From the NCBI GenBank assembly GCA_033239525.1, contig BSYO01000014.1:5436536-5500535 (forward strand): a stretch of 64,000 nucleotides of DNA, in the 5' to 3' direction. The notes beneath the pieces were generated by a model, which did not search any database, was not told where the DNA came from, and saw only the letters and a list, made by a program, of their open reading frames with translations. How positions within the stretch are numbered: the stretch's first letter is position 1; the number at the start of each line of letters is the position of its first letter. The translations under genes were made by a program, and so were the position numbers. Source of the stretch: Nepenthes gracilis (taxonomy: Eukaryota > Streptophyta > Magnoliopsida > Caryophyllales > Nepenthaceae). Of this stretch, positions 45,140-56,183 are shown one piece after another.

Positions 45140-46211
45140 AAATAAAAAACAACCAAAAATACATCAGAACATGGAAGATCATAATCTCCCAAATAAAAGA
45201 CACTAACTTAGCCTTCTAACGGTGACATTGGCTACGTACACAGCAAATAGCATCAAACGTGCTAGGCGCAGACCGGGCATTGGCATATATAGCAAACCGG
45301 GCGAGAACAGAAATCATTCCAAACCGGCATTTTATGCCACGACAACTCTGTTTAGAAGACAATGAAGCAGACCATGAAAGATCATCATCCTGCCAATCCC
45401 AAAACCAGCTCAAGTGGCAGAGGGTTCATCCCAGCCACAGGGTAGCAAATCATCTAAAAAGCCACCCGGCAGCAGCAACACCCAGCAAACCCATTGAATC
45501 AGCATGGCCACAAACCAACGGAACAACATAGACTACTGCACCACCACGGCTAGAAAAAATAGATATGAAGCAGCAAGCTGCCAAGAGTCAGTATCAGCAT
45601 TACCAGCATTGTTCACAACACAGCAAAATGGAGCCTGCAACCTTCCCAGCAACTGCTCCGTTAACTCAGAACAGAAGCATATCAATAGGGTCAGTTAAAT
45701 GGCCTATAATCCCGGTAGCATCAAGATCTCAGCCCATCACCACATCGGGATCAGCTACTCTCCAGCAACAGCTAGCCACCAAGAGCCAAAAACAGCTTTT
45801 CCAGCAGCATCAACCTTCAGCAGGGCAGCACCAATTTCCACCGTCAGTAAAAACAGCAACAAAAATTGCGGTATAAGGTATCATATTATACCATCATAGC
45901 ACAAACCAGCAGGAGGTATCAGACAAATAGCAGCTATGTCAACGCCATAGAAGTGCCAGCTTCGTCTGCTTTCAGCATCCAGACTGCTTCACTGAATAGC
46001 AGCAGAAGCTATGAGTCATCAGCCAACCTGATCAAAGAAGTTTAGATCAGCAACAACTCCAAAACTGACCCCATCAACATTGGGAATGCTCTCGGGGAAA
46101 AAAAAAGCAATAAGACCAAAGAATCCAACATCATATATAAGCTCCAAAAAAGATACTCCTAAATAGATTCCAATTCCTGCCAAACCCCAAACCCTCAAGC
46201 CAAAAAGGCTC
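45140..46211 (-). other. 3' untranslated region of the half-LINE
   Basis: About 1.07 kb rich in GCTGC/CAGCA words. Frames such as 45259-45531 and 45565-45876 on the other strand are by-products of this composition. No RT, endonuclease or zf-RVT motif is seen on either strand. Confidence 0.65.
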
Positions 46212-48233
46212 TTAGATGGCGTTGATGTTGACATTTGTGTTTGAGGAGCCCTTAGATGACTTGGAAGCAGACTTTCGCCGTCTCCGAGGCTTGGCAAGCT
46301 GCCAGGTTCCATCTTGCATGGAAGAAAACTGTTTGCGGTCCTCATCCTTTACTCCTAAATCTAACAGCGACGGAGAGAACTTAAATGCATCAAATATAAG
46401 GAGGCCGGCCACTAAGTCATCCAGATTGCTATATTGATAAGACGGGAAAATCGTTTTCATTTTCAACAGCATTAGTAAGAAACCCAAAATTACCATCTTC
46501 TCATCGAGAGATAAGGAAACAATGTATGGTTGAGAAGTTTTGGCAACCACCAACAGCCTGAGGGCTCCAAAAAGGTCACCGGAAGAAAAGTCCTAATCCA
46601 CCGCAACCGAAGAAGAGGATGGTTTGAACTCATTCTATGTCTCTTCGGTTACAGCGCACCAGCAACTTTCCATGAAAACATTTACAAGGTGCCTTTGCTC
46701 CGGAGTGAAGGAGGCAATATATTGAAGGGAATCTTCTGCCTCCACTAACAACTGGAGGGCATGAAGCATAGGTTCATGACAGATAGCCTCAGCTGCCGCA
46801 ACCTCCACATTCAGAGAAGACAAGACCATGGAACTACTAGCCGGGGACATAAGGTCACCCGACACTGGTTGGATCTGCAGCTCCCTAGGGACATCCTGTG
46901 CCCAGCCTTCCCGGCCACCATCCAGAGGATCCCCCGAGCTCACTGAAACTGGCTCAACCTGGATAGAATCATCTAGGGCCGCATAACGAGAAGTATCCAG
47001 GGAGTACTTACTTGAGAGGCGTGAGATAGAGTTGGGTGTTAGATCAAGATCAACTACTACAATAGGAGCCGAAACATGATGGATAAACTGTCCATCCTGC
47101 GGGTTGTGGGAAGCTACAACAGTAGGTTCAACTCCCAACTTAGAGTCTGTTGGGCAAAATTAAGGGACAACATCCCAAGCTGCCACTTCACAAGCTGGAA
47201 AAAGCGGCTCCACCATAAAAGTAGCAGCCCTTGGTCCAAGAGCTACGAACCGGGCGTCATCAGAACAGGACCTTAAGGAAATTGGGTCAGCACCAGCTTC
47301 CAAAATTCCCTCAACAGTAGCACCCATACCACGGCTTAGCACCCCATGAGCTTTTCCATGATGATCAGCAAGGGCTTCAAGTGGGTTGGGAGAAGAAACC
47401 ATATCAAGAAAACCAATTAACTCTGCATCAGCAGGAGGTCTATCAACCATCTGAAGCTTCGTTGATAGCACAGATGACTTCTCAACTTTGTCAGTGTCAA
47501 TAGGACAAGGAGCCTTCATGGGACCCAAGCCTAGCTCAGGCTGGTCCAAACCGGGCACCAAATCATCCGGAACCTCATAACACATATTTGCATCAGGCTG
47601 ACCTAAATCAGGGGCAAAACCTGGTCCATTTTGCTACACTCCGATCCCCTTATCCATGGCGGGAGGGATAGGAGTCTCTCTGGACCCCAAGTTCCTACCC
47701 AAGAGACTGGAAGCTAGCTGAGAGTGACACTGGATAGAGATATGTCCTCTCCTCGCCTGTTTACCAGGAAATTCAACCTCAACTTCTACAACCAACTCCA
47801 CCTCAGAAATAGAACTCTTGCTTAAGAATATTTTAGAGGGGAGAACCGCATCCTACTTGACTTCAGCACAAACCCGAGCATAATGCAAACGGTCCATCTT
47901 AGCCGTGACGGCATCAAAATGAATGGGTTTACCCACCGCGTTGCTGATCCAAATGAGCCCCGGAGGGGTCCAGTATTCAACAGGGACATTCCGTAATTTT
48001 ATCCAGATGAGGAGAGAATTGAAGTTCTCTTTGGCCAAAGGCATAACCGGTAGCCAACGTTTGAGAAAAATAGTTTTACCTCTGAATGTCCATAGGCCTC
48101 TGGCCGGAACTGTTTCTAAGTTAACATCAGAAGAAAAACAAAAGAGAAAGAAACCATTTGCACTCTCAGCAATATGGCAGATGCCATAACGCTGCCAAAT
48201 CCGTCGTGCAATGTGGAGAACAGATTTTGTATG
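46212..48233 (-). pseudogene. LINE ORF1 of the ORF1-only type, best-preserved copy
   Basis: From 48233 down: LHIARRIWQRYGICHIA, GFFLFCFSSDVN, RGLWTFRGKTIFLKRW, PVEYWTPPGLIWI and YARVCAEVK form the DUF4283-type domain. A long acidic/proline-rich linker (47585-47160) follows, then RLSSKYSL (about 47015), then two tandem motifs: LHALQLLVEAED..VNVFMES (about 46770-46660) and FGALRLLVVAKT..ILGFLLML (about 46570-46470). NLDDLVAGLL comes next, and the end is very basic (KPRRRRKSASKSSKG) with the stop near 46212. There are few breaks: frameshifts near 47850 and 46620 and stops near 47640 and 47157. DUF4283-type proteins bind nucleic acid; the C-terminal repeat region is unfamiliar to me. Confidence 0.75.
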
Positions 48234-48261
48234 TGTATTTTGTACATGATATTTTTGTATG

Positions 48262-49767
48262 TGTGACGACCAGAGCTCGGATCCGCGAACTCGACCAGGA
48301 CCATCACGGTGAAAATCTCGAATCATCTGAAATCATCAATTCAATACATCATCAAGCAACTTAAATGAACTCAATTCTATCATTTAACACCATCAATAAT
48401 CAATCATAAATATATCATTAAATAAATATTTATAACACCGATAATAAGTTTCTTGAAAGAAAAATAGCAATATCCATAATGTCAATTCCTCATAATTAAA
48501 ACTCTAATAAATATCCAAATGCAACAAAATCTATGATCTTTATCATGGAAACCTCAATCTCTGATATCACCTCTGTCTTGTGGCTACCCAATAGTCACCC
48601 GATCTCTTTCCTCTTCCGATGTCAACCTGTCTAATTTGGAGCCAATAAAATACAAGAGTGAGCTGAATGACTAAGCTGAATGACTGGCAAGTAAATAAAA
48701 TCAACAATAGATGAGTATAATAAAGCATCTCGGATGATAAATAATGAACGAGTGTAAAAATTGTGGGTAATATCTCGACTACTATCCGAGACTCAACAAC
48801 AAGTCATGTACACCAGTCAAAGGTCATGCGAACAATTGGATATCAAGAAGCAACATGGATTCCATTGGATCCGATCATCAGATTAATACGAGGTCACAGC
48901 TGTATGAATGATAGAAGTCTCCATGAACCTTATTTTACCATAGTGAACAAAATGCCGCGTATTTATGCCCCTGACGGCTTGGTGAGTCCCACGAGGTTAC
49001 CTGGTATCCATGGTATCCCCACTATTACTACAGTCCTCCCAGAGGCTGTACCCATAGCATGCTCATGCCATCTCCGATACCCCTCGACAATGATATGTCA
49101 GATATCATCCTCTACGATGGTCATTAGGTTATAAGCATCCCTCTCAATTAACTGTACAAGATAACAAGAATCTGATTGTCAGCTCAATTTGACGTCACCA
49201 CTGTATGAGATAATAAGAATCTCCCTAGACCTTATTCTACCATAGTGAACCAAAGGTTACGTATTTACACTCCCAATGGCTAGGCGAGTACCACGAGACT
49301 ACCCAATATCTATGGTATCCCACTACCCCTACAATCCTTCTAGACGCTGTACCCGTAGCATGCTCAAACCATCTCCAATACCCGTCACCAATGATATCCT
49401 AGATATTATCATCTACGATGGTCACTAGGTTACACGTATCCCTCTACAATATCAATGACCTCAACCTCCAGAATATGGAGACAATATCAAAGAAGTGTAG
49501 ACTACACTAAGGATCCGTAGCCTCCCATTTGACTCGACACCGTTATGTTTTCATACTCTCTCCTCAACCAAGCCATAGAGTGCCAAAAATATACACACAC
49601 TAACAAAGGTAATGAAAAGAATATTTTATCAGATTTTATCAATAAAATATAGGAATAATCACGTAACTGATTATTTGCATTTCAGGCATACCAATACTCA
49701 TGCACAGTTTCGTATAACATATCTTACCACCAATGTAAATCAATATACTTATAATATACCATCTCTT
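48262..49767 (-). repeat. LTR fragment with 302-bp tandem duplication
   Basis: Begins TGTGACGACCAGAGCTCGG after TTTTGTATG in the interrupted 3' LTR, an LTR-like start. Two diverged copies of about 302 bases (about 48890-49150 and 49192-49445) share CTTATTYTACCATAGTGAAC, CCGTAGCATGCTCA-like and CTACGATGGTCA blocks. A LINE interrupts it at 49768. The orientation is inferred from TGTGACG at the left. The frame 48763-49134 is repeat sequence, not a gene. Confidence 0.55.
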
Positions 49768-49771
49768 TTTT

Positions 49772-50912
49772 TTGTGGATTGGTTCCACTGAAGGGAAGTA
49801 TTCTGCTAAGGTTGCCTGGATAGATGTTTGCACGTCTAAAGAGGAAGGTGGGTTGGGCATTAAAAACATTGTCACATCTAATAAAGCCTTCCTGTGTTGC
49901 CATCTTTGGAGGATCATCACAAAGGACCCGGCCCCTGTTTGGGTTTCTTGGTGTCATAATTATCGCATCAAAGATAGGTGCATCTAGACTATAAAAATTC
50001 CGGATTCAACTCCATGGAGCTGGAGAAAACTAATGAAACTTTGTCTTATTCTTCGCTTCGAGATTCGCTATCACATCGGTAATGTTGTTGACACATTCTT
50101 ATAACTGGATTGTTGGCACCCTCTCCGACCCCTCTGTGATCGGTATAATGAGAGAGTCCGATGTATAACTGGGTTGCCCATTGATGCGAAAGTAAAGGAT
50201 ATCATCAAGCCTGGCAATTGGATGTGGCCCAATCCTTTTGATTTGGAGGTTGCCGAAATTGTTGGAAGCATGCCGCCTTACAACCCTGATTCCTGCTCTA
50301 GAGATGCAGTAATATGGTGTGTAGGCAACAACGGGGTTTTCTCATTTAAATCTGCTTATGGGCTTTTCCAAGAGTCTAAAGAGAAGGTGCCTTGGTTCAA
50401 CCTTGTATGGGTCACGAAGTACACTCCGACTCATGCCTTTATTCTGTAGCTGGATATTCGCCAAAGACTTAGCACTCTGGATCGAGTGGGCACTTTCATA
50501 CATTAATCGGTATCATGTATCCTGTGTTCCAATGGAGCTGAAAGTCACGACCACCTCTTTTTTTTTCTTGTCCATTCTCTTCGACTGTTTGGCAGATTAT
50601 GCGTCGTAAGGATGGGATGGGTTGGCCTTATCCTGATTGGCATTCCAACATTTTATGGGCTTCCAATCTATAGAAAGGTAATAACCTTAAAGCTCTCTCT
50701 TTCTGTCTCACCCTTGCTGCCTCAGTTTACTATATTTGGAAAGAAAGAAACCATCAAATTTTCAAGAAATCATTGCCTCTTGATGAACCTCAATTGATTA
50801 ATCTAATCACCTCTGCGGTTCGGTGCAAACTGGAAATTTCTCTATTCGACAGGACCCATAGCTCCAGATCTATTCTGACTAGATGGAGTATCCCCCTTTT
50901 GAACAGGAGATG
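49772..50912 (+). pseudogene. LINE ORF2 C-terminal part (RT end, zf-RVT)
   Basis: In order: GKYSAKVAWIDVC, EEGGLGIKNIVTSNKAFL, WVSWCHNYRIKDRCI, PIDAKVKDI, WPNPFDLEVAEIV, FSFKSAYGLFQ, HDHLFFSCPFSSTVWQIM and YYIWKERNHQIF. These blocks match the copy at 24579-25357 on the other strand and the one at 31568-33836. Stops at about 49987, 50106 and 50447 and frameshifts near 50500 and 50590 break it. The zf-RVT region is the zinc-binding segment after the RT in plant LINEs; its exact role is not well defined. Confidence 0.8.
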
Positions 50913-51342
50913 ATTTTCTTTTCCTTCCTTGTTTGCTAATAGGATTGTTTAGACTATGTTGAGGTCGTTTTATGGAAGACTCACTTCTTGTCCGCCTCTA
51001 GGTGTTTGGATGGATTGTTTTTTCCTAGTCCGTTGATGTTCTGAAACCCTTGTCGTCCGCCATGTTACGATAGCTGGCTAGGCTGAAGTGTGTTTGGCTT
51101 GAGGTCCCAGATCCCGCTGACCTAGCTTGTGTGGTCCTCTTTTGATGCCTGGCTCCTTTGGTTAGCTTTAGCCTGTTTCCATGGTTATGGAATGGGTTGC
51201 CTGTTGTTGTGGTAGTTGTAGTTCCTTTGGGCTGTTTGGATCTTTCGTTCTAACACTTCTGGTTCCATTGGAGACTGGATTGGGTTGCCTCCATGGCTAT
51301 AGACAGTTTTATATCTTGGTCGCTCCTGTTAGTTGGACAAAA

Positions 51343-51560
51343 TATATATATATATATATTCTTCCTAAATATATACAAGCATAATTGTATATACAGTTAT
51401 TTATATATATATATATACAACCATACTCTCACTTAGAAAATTATAAACATATATACATACACGTATTTATGCTTATGCCCATATATGTATATATATATGC
51501 ATATATACACCCAATACACACACCCACTATGACACAGCATACACACTGCCACATGCACAC
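51343..51560. repeat. TA and CA microsatellite block in LINE 3' region
   Basis: (TA)n tracts at about 51343-51358, 51402-51417 and 51480-51500, then CACA-rich sequence to about 51560. The frames 51385-51669 and 51433-51651 only translate this block. Confidence 0.9.
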
Positions 51561-51623
51561 AGCGCCTAGCCGCTTCCTCCTTCACACATCTCATGGCCTC
51601 ACAAGGCTTCACAGCAACACTAC

Positions 51624-53953
51624 TGTGACGGAACGATTTTTTTTTTCTCAAAAACTTCCATCAAAATAGAAACAAGATTTAGGATCAAAATACAAAGTAT
51701 AACTTCTGTAGAAATTTTGGCAGAGTCTCCTTTATAACTGAATGAAAACCCCAAAATACAACCTGTACAAAACCTATATAACTAACTAGTACAAGCACAA
51801 AACTATCAATTTATACCACAATTCTTCCTACCACACGAATACACAAGATCACAGATGCCATCCATGGCATTAATCTATAAAACCATCACTACACTAGCAG
51901 TTAATAAACGAGATGCCATCTAGGACCTGTATAAAATATCGAGAAGTATAGAGCGGAAGCTAAACTATTAACTTGTAGAAACATAGTTTTCCTTTTACCA
52001 TCACATACATCACTTGCATTTCTATACAAAACCCATATGTACATAAATGTCCATAGGCATAAAATCCATAAACAAAATCACATAGCCTGTGAAGTCTTTA
52101 TATCCAACTGATTCTCCAAATAGCTCCAAAATACTTTAGATCCTCAAAAGTCTTCAGGAAATGCTTTAAGTCACTCTTTCTTATCAGGTACTGGCTCTAT
52201 AGTCTCATCTGGAGGGGTAAAAATAGTAAAACAGTGAGCCGAGAATCGGCAAGGTATATATAGATAATTAGTAAATCAGTTATGCAGAACAGTTGTGAAA
52301 CTATGCAGAACCAAAATGGTTATGCAGAATAGAACATAAAAAAAGAGAAAGCATAATTTAATAATAATTAACTCAGAAATCAGAAATCAATATAATTTGG
52401 AAAGAAGAATCAGAAAGCAGTGTCAAAAACTTTCTCTTTTATATCAATACAGGACAGAAATCAGTACAGAGCAGTGGTACAAAACAGTAAGGAACAGAAC
52501 AGTGGTACAAAACAGAACAATAATGGACACTGCCAATATACCCTACTAGCTGAGGGAGCGAATGATCGAGGATAGATTGTATACATCTCCATACAATCCA
52601 AGGCTATAAACAATGACAAAAGATCCAGTCCAAAGGGATCAGTATAGGTGTGCCTCCTGAAGGTAGGCCAGAAACAGAACTTTCCTCCTGATCATAACGA
52701 CCTGAGGAACGGCAGACCACAAATAGCTCAATGGACAAAGTTATCCTTGATCACCACCGTAAAGTTCTAAGGCATGCCGGAGAACCTAACCTGACTATAA
52801 TCAGTCCTGGGTCATAAATAACAGTATCAAAAATAACTTCTTAACTAAAAACCTTCTTTCGTAATTAGAGTTTCACAATTACCCTTCAGTTAATTTCAGA
52901 ATGTTCAGAACATACAGTAACAGTCTAAAAACCCTTCAGTTTTACTTCAGAAGTGCATGGAAAATTATTGGTATAAGTTTGTGTAAAATTTTCAAAAATA
53001 AATTATACCAGGAGCTTCATTTCAGTGCCAATTAACTTTTATATAACAAGAGCTATGATTAAAAATCATTAAACCCCCTTCATTTTCGTACCTAGGGATT
53101 CGCCAAAACTTCTGGACTCAAATCGATCACCAAACATGTGTTTATTCATGAAATTAATGCCATAAATCCATACACATATACTAAATCATGCAATTTAACC
53201 AAAAATCCCTAATAGTTTCTAGTTAGGGTTTCATCACATGCTTCCGAAACCAAATCGAACACTAATTACGAGCTTCTTCATGAAATCGAAGCCAAATCTT
53301 GCAATAAATACGGGTAAACACAAAATCTAACCGAACAATCGAGAGAAAATGCTTCGTTTACTTTAAACAAGCAACAATAACATTTTAGATCATTTTCATC
53401 AATTTTAAAGCAAGAGGAAATGGTAAAAATGAAAAATAACATCCGAAGTACACTTGCCTGAACCCGATCTACCGTTATTTTTACTCGGAGTGAATTGAAA
53501 CGAGTGATTTCCTCTCTTTCCTCATCAATTCTCCCTCATCTTCATTCGTGCCTCTGCTCTCTCTCCCATTCTCCTTTTCTCCCTTCTATTTATGACAAAA
53601 ACAATATCAAAACGCTGGCAAAAATCGGGACCAATCTCGAGCGCGTGTTGAGCGCACGGCAAGCGCGCTACATTCTGCCAGTGCTCGCCTCGAGCACCCA
53701 GCGAGTGCAGGGTTTCTGCCAGGGGCTCACTCGAGCACGCTGGGTGCGCAGCGAGCGGCTAGCTACTGGATTTTCGCACTCGCTGCTGCACCTCAGGTGC
53801 TCGGCAGGCGCCACTCTGCTGCTTGCTGAACTCCAGTATTTTTCCAACTTTTTACTTTCAAACCTCATTTTTCAATGCACGCTTGGCTTCTTAATGATTA
53901 TCATCATTTTAATTACTCCTAATTATCATGTTTTTGGATTTTAGGGCCTCACA
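51624..53953 (-). repeat. 3' LTR of the minus-strand gypsy element
   Basis: Begins TGTGACGGAACG at 51624 and ends GGGCCTCACA at 53953 on the plus strand. It holds the leader-like motif TACACTTGCCTGAACCCGATC at about 53448 and a GC-rich block with GAGCGC/GCTCGAG words (53640-53830). The frame 53495-53944 lies in this LTR and is not a gene. It is related to the LTRs at 28391 and 29528. Confidence 0.85.
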
Positions 53954-53970
53954 CTCTCCCCCACTTAAAG
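53954..53970 (-). promoter_or_regulatory. Polypurine tract of the minus-strand gypsy element
   Basis: Minus-strand CTTTAAGTGGGGGAGAG directly before the LTR start TGTGAGGCCC. Confidence 0.85.
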
Positions 53971-54006
53971 AATTTTTGCCCTCAAAATTAAACAAAACTA
54001 CATTCC

Positions 54007-54480
54007 TCAAGAAAACAAGTGGGGATATTTGCTTCGGATTTCCTCTTCGAGCTCCCACGTGGCTTCCTCCGGTGAATGATTCCTCCATAGTACCTTCACT
54101 AGGGGAATGGTTTTCATATGTAACTTCTGATCCTTTCGATCCAAAATCTACAGTGGTACCTCGATGTAGGACAAATCCTTGTTGATAGCCAAGGATCCAT
54201 AGTCAATCACATGTGCAGGATCGTAGACGTGCTTCCAAAGCATCGATACATAAAATACATTGTGTATGCCCGTTAGACTAGGTGGTAACGCCAACTTGTA
54301 GGCTACCTCCCCAATCCTTTCCAGAATCTCAAAAGGACCAATGAACCGCAGCTTCAGTTTTTCCTTTACTCCAAACCGGAACGTGCCCTTGGATGGTGAG
54401 ACTTTTAGAAATACAAGATCTCCTACTTCGAAGCTCAATTCTATCCTCCTCCTATTCGCATAGCTTTTCTGTTAGCTTTG
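54007..54480 (-). pseudogene. Integrase C-terminus with chromodomain
   Basis: The frame 54148-54438 carries the post-core integrase segment (LSFEVGDLVFLKVSPSKGT, FGVKEKLKLRFIGPFEIL, IGEVAYKLALPP). One stop later the chromodomain reads on: KTIPLVKVLWRNHSP, EEATWELEEEIRSKYPHLF and a natural stop at about 54007. Apart from that single in-frame stop (near 54147) the module looks intact. This tail probably targets insertion to heterochromatin, as known for chromoviruses. Confidence 0.85.
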
Positions 54481-55133
54481 AGCAATCTTCAAGTTATCAT
54501 GGATCAGTTTAATCTTCTCTGTTGTTTCCTTTACAATCTCCGGGCCCAAAATCCTTTTATCTCCAGTCTCCTCTCAGTGAATCGGCGACCCACATTTTCT
54601 CCCATACAACGTCTCAAAAGGTGCCATGCTGATACTAGCCTGATAGCTGTTATTATAAGCAAATTCAGCTAGTGTCAGATAAGTGTCCCAAGTTGATTTC
54701 ATCTCTAAAACTAAGGCCCTTAACATATCCTCAAGAATCTAAATGGTACGCTCAGATTGGCCACCAGTCTGGGGGTGATACGCAGTATTGAATTTCAACT
54801 CTATCCCCAACTCCTTATGCAAGCTCTTCCAAAACCTCGAGATAAAATGTGGATCTCTATCAGACATAATGGAGACAGGAACTCCATGAAGCCTCACAAT
54901 CTCGTTCACATATAACTGAGCCAACCTATCACGCGAATAGGTCATCCTAATCGCTAAGAAGTGGGCTGATTTTGTTAGCCGATCAACTATAACCCAAATG
55001 TCGTCATGATTCCTAGGAGTCCTCAGTAAACCCGATACAAACTCCATAGCAATATCTTCCCATTTTCAACTTGGGATCGGCATAGGTGTAACAATTCAGA
55101 AGGCTTTCTTCTCTCAGCTTTCAGTTGTTGACA
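54481..55133 (-). pseudogene. Integrase catalytic core, left of the LINE insertion
   Basis: The open part 54739-55047 holds VIVDRLTKSAHFLAIR (first Asp), SIMSDRDPHF (second Asp) and NTAYHPQTGGQSERTI (catalytic Glu), so the DDE triad is present. Downstream pieces (LTLAEFAYNNSYQ, APFETLYGRKC) follow in broken frames to 54481. The LINE at 55134-60675 separates it from the zinc-finger part of the same integrase at 60682. Confidence 0.85.
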
Positions 55134-55139
55134 TTTTTT

Positions 55140-56152
55140 TTGTAAGTAATGAAATTGTATTAAAAAGAAAGGAAAAAAATACAACACCTATGTTCTATTC
55201 CAAGTGTTCTACCGACTTGGAGATAGAATATAGTGACTAGGGTAGCCCCAAAGTACCATGACACAGGTCATGAAAACAAGAATACAATCAAAAACATCAT
55301 AGAGCATGTGACACTATAGTAAGGTCTCTAGCTCAATCGTCTAAACATCAGATCGGCCACTTATGTCAACACAGGATCAATCAGCCCCCATACCGAGAAC
55401 ATAGAAGAGAGGGAACCAGGTAGCCTAGTAGAGCAATAGAGCTCCCAAATCGAAGATGAAGCCAGCAACAAAACCATTTCAGCATGCCCTCCCAAACACT
55501 CTTGTAGTCCGTCACATCATTTCAACCCTACTAGCTACCAGTAATAGATCTGTGCCGGACTTGTCGCAAATGCAGCAGGAGACGGAATCCACACAACGAG
55601 CAAGATCGTCCAATCAGGAGGATGCGTTAGTGGGATAACAGACTAGCCAATGTAGAGAAGCCACACCCATAATAGTAGCAAGGAGCTTCAAACTCTAACA
55701 ATTGGATTGCTGTATGAACAGCAGAACTCAGCACCATGCTCAAAGAACACATCAAAGAGAGACTACTTCTTGCGGCAGCAGCACCATCCAGCTTGTGTGA
55801 AGGCCCAAGATTGTTAGGCCAAATTTGCTTCTGACAACATAACACCACACCACACCAGCACCTCCAGCAGCTTCAACCGTCCACATCAATTCCACAACCT
55901 TTTTTTAAAAAAAACCTACTAGTCACAGTAGGATTTCAATCCAAATCACTCTTTTTTTTTTTAATAATGCCATTGGCATTTCAGAAAAACATGAAAAAAC
56001 GATGGTACACATGACACCAAGGAGGTACCTAGGGAAACGGTACCAACTAAGACCGACAGCCAACTATCGAACATCAGCCACAAAACTAAAAGAGGCACCA
56101 AAAAAACAAGCCTATCCATCCGCCATCCGGGAGACAAGCACCAAGAGAAAAA

Positions 56153-56183
<31 letters not shown>

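Larger units (their letters stand above)
44965..48233 (-). mobile_element. ORF1-only LINE ('half-LINE'), 10-bp target duplication
   Basis: TGTATTTTGT flanks it at 44955-44964 and 48234-48243. The tail (poly-T, GGTAAGTAAG, hairpin CCAAGTGTTTTTTTCGACTTG near 45040, GGGG..CCCC near 45077) is followed by about 1.2 kb of non-coding sequence, then an almost complete ORF1 (46212-48233). No ORF2 lies between the ORF1 stop and the tail. Truncation is at the 5' side, inside the DUF4283-type domain, so the missing ORF2 is not explained by ordinary 5' truncation. Confidence 0.85.
35230..48261 (+). mobile_element. Ty3/gypsy chromovirus (Tekay-like), coding, decayed and interrupted
   Basis: The 5' LTR (35230-37955), PBS (37960-37970), gag, protease, RT, RNase H, integrase, chromodomain, polypurine tract (about 43560-43573) and the 3' LTR start (43574) appear in normal order on the plus strand. 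The 3' LTR is split by a LINE (44965-48233) and then by an LTR starting at 48262, so its end is outside what I can trace. It is inserted in the LTR begun at 28391. The two LTR copies are clearly related but diverged, each with its own tandem duplications, so the element is old. Confidence 0.85.
49768..51623 (+). mobile_element. 5'-truncated LINE (ORF2 C-terminal part), plus strand
   Basis: Starts in the RT C-terminal region and continues through zf-RVT to an ORF2 stop near 50912. About 700 bases of 3' untranslated sequence with TA microsatellites follow until a gypsy LTR begins at 51624. The tail should lie right of that gypsy element, outside the window. Confidence 0.7.

Noticed and set aside
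46212..48326. A host nucleic-acid-binding gene (DUF4283 family)
   Set aside because: The region ends in the LINE tail, is flanked by a target duplication, and the same ORF1 occurs twice more in other LINE copies.
53495..53944. 149-codon frame as a gene
   Set aside because: It lies wholly inside the 3' LTR, runs over a GC-rich repeat block and has no domain or homologue in the related LTRs.
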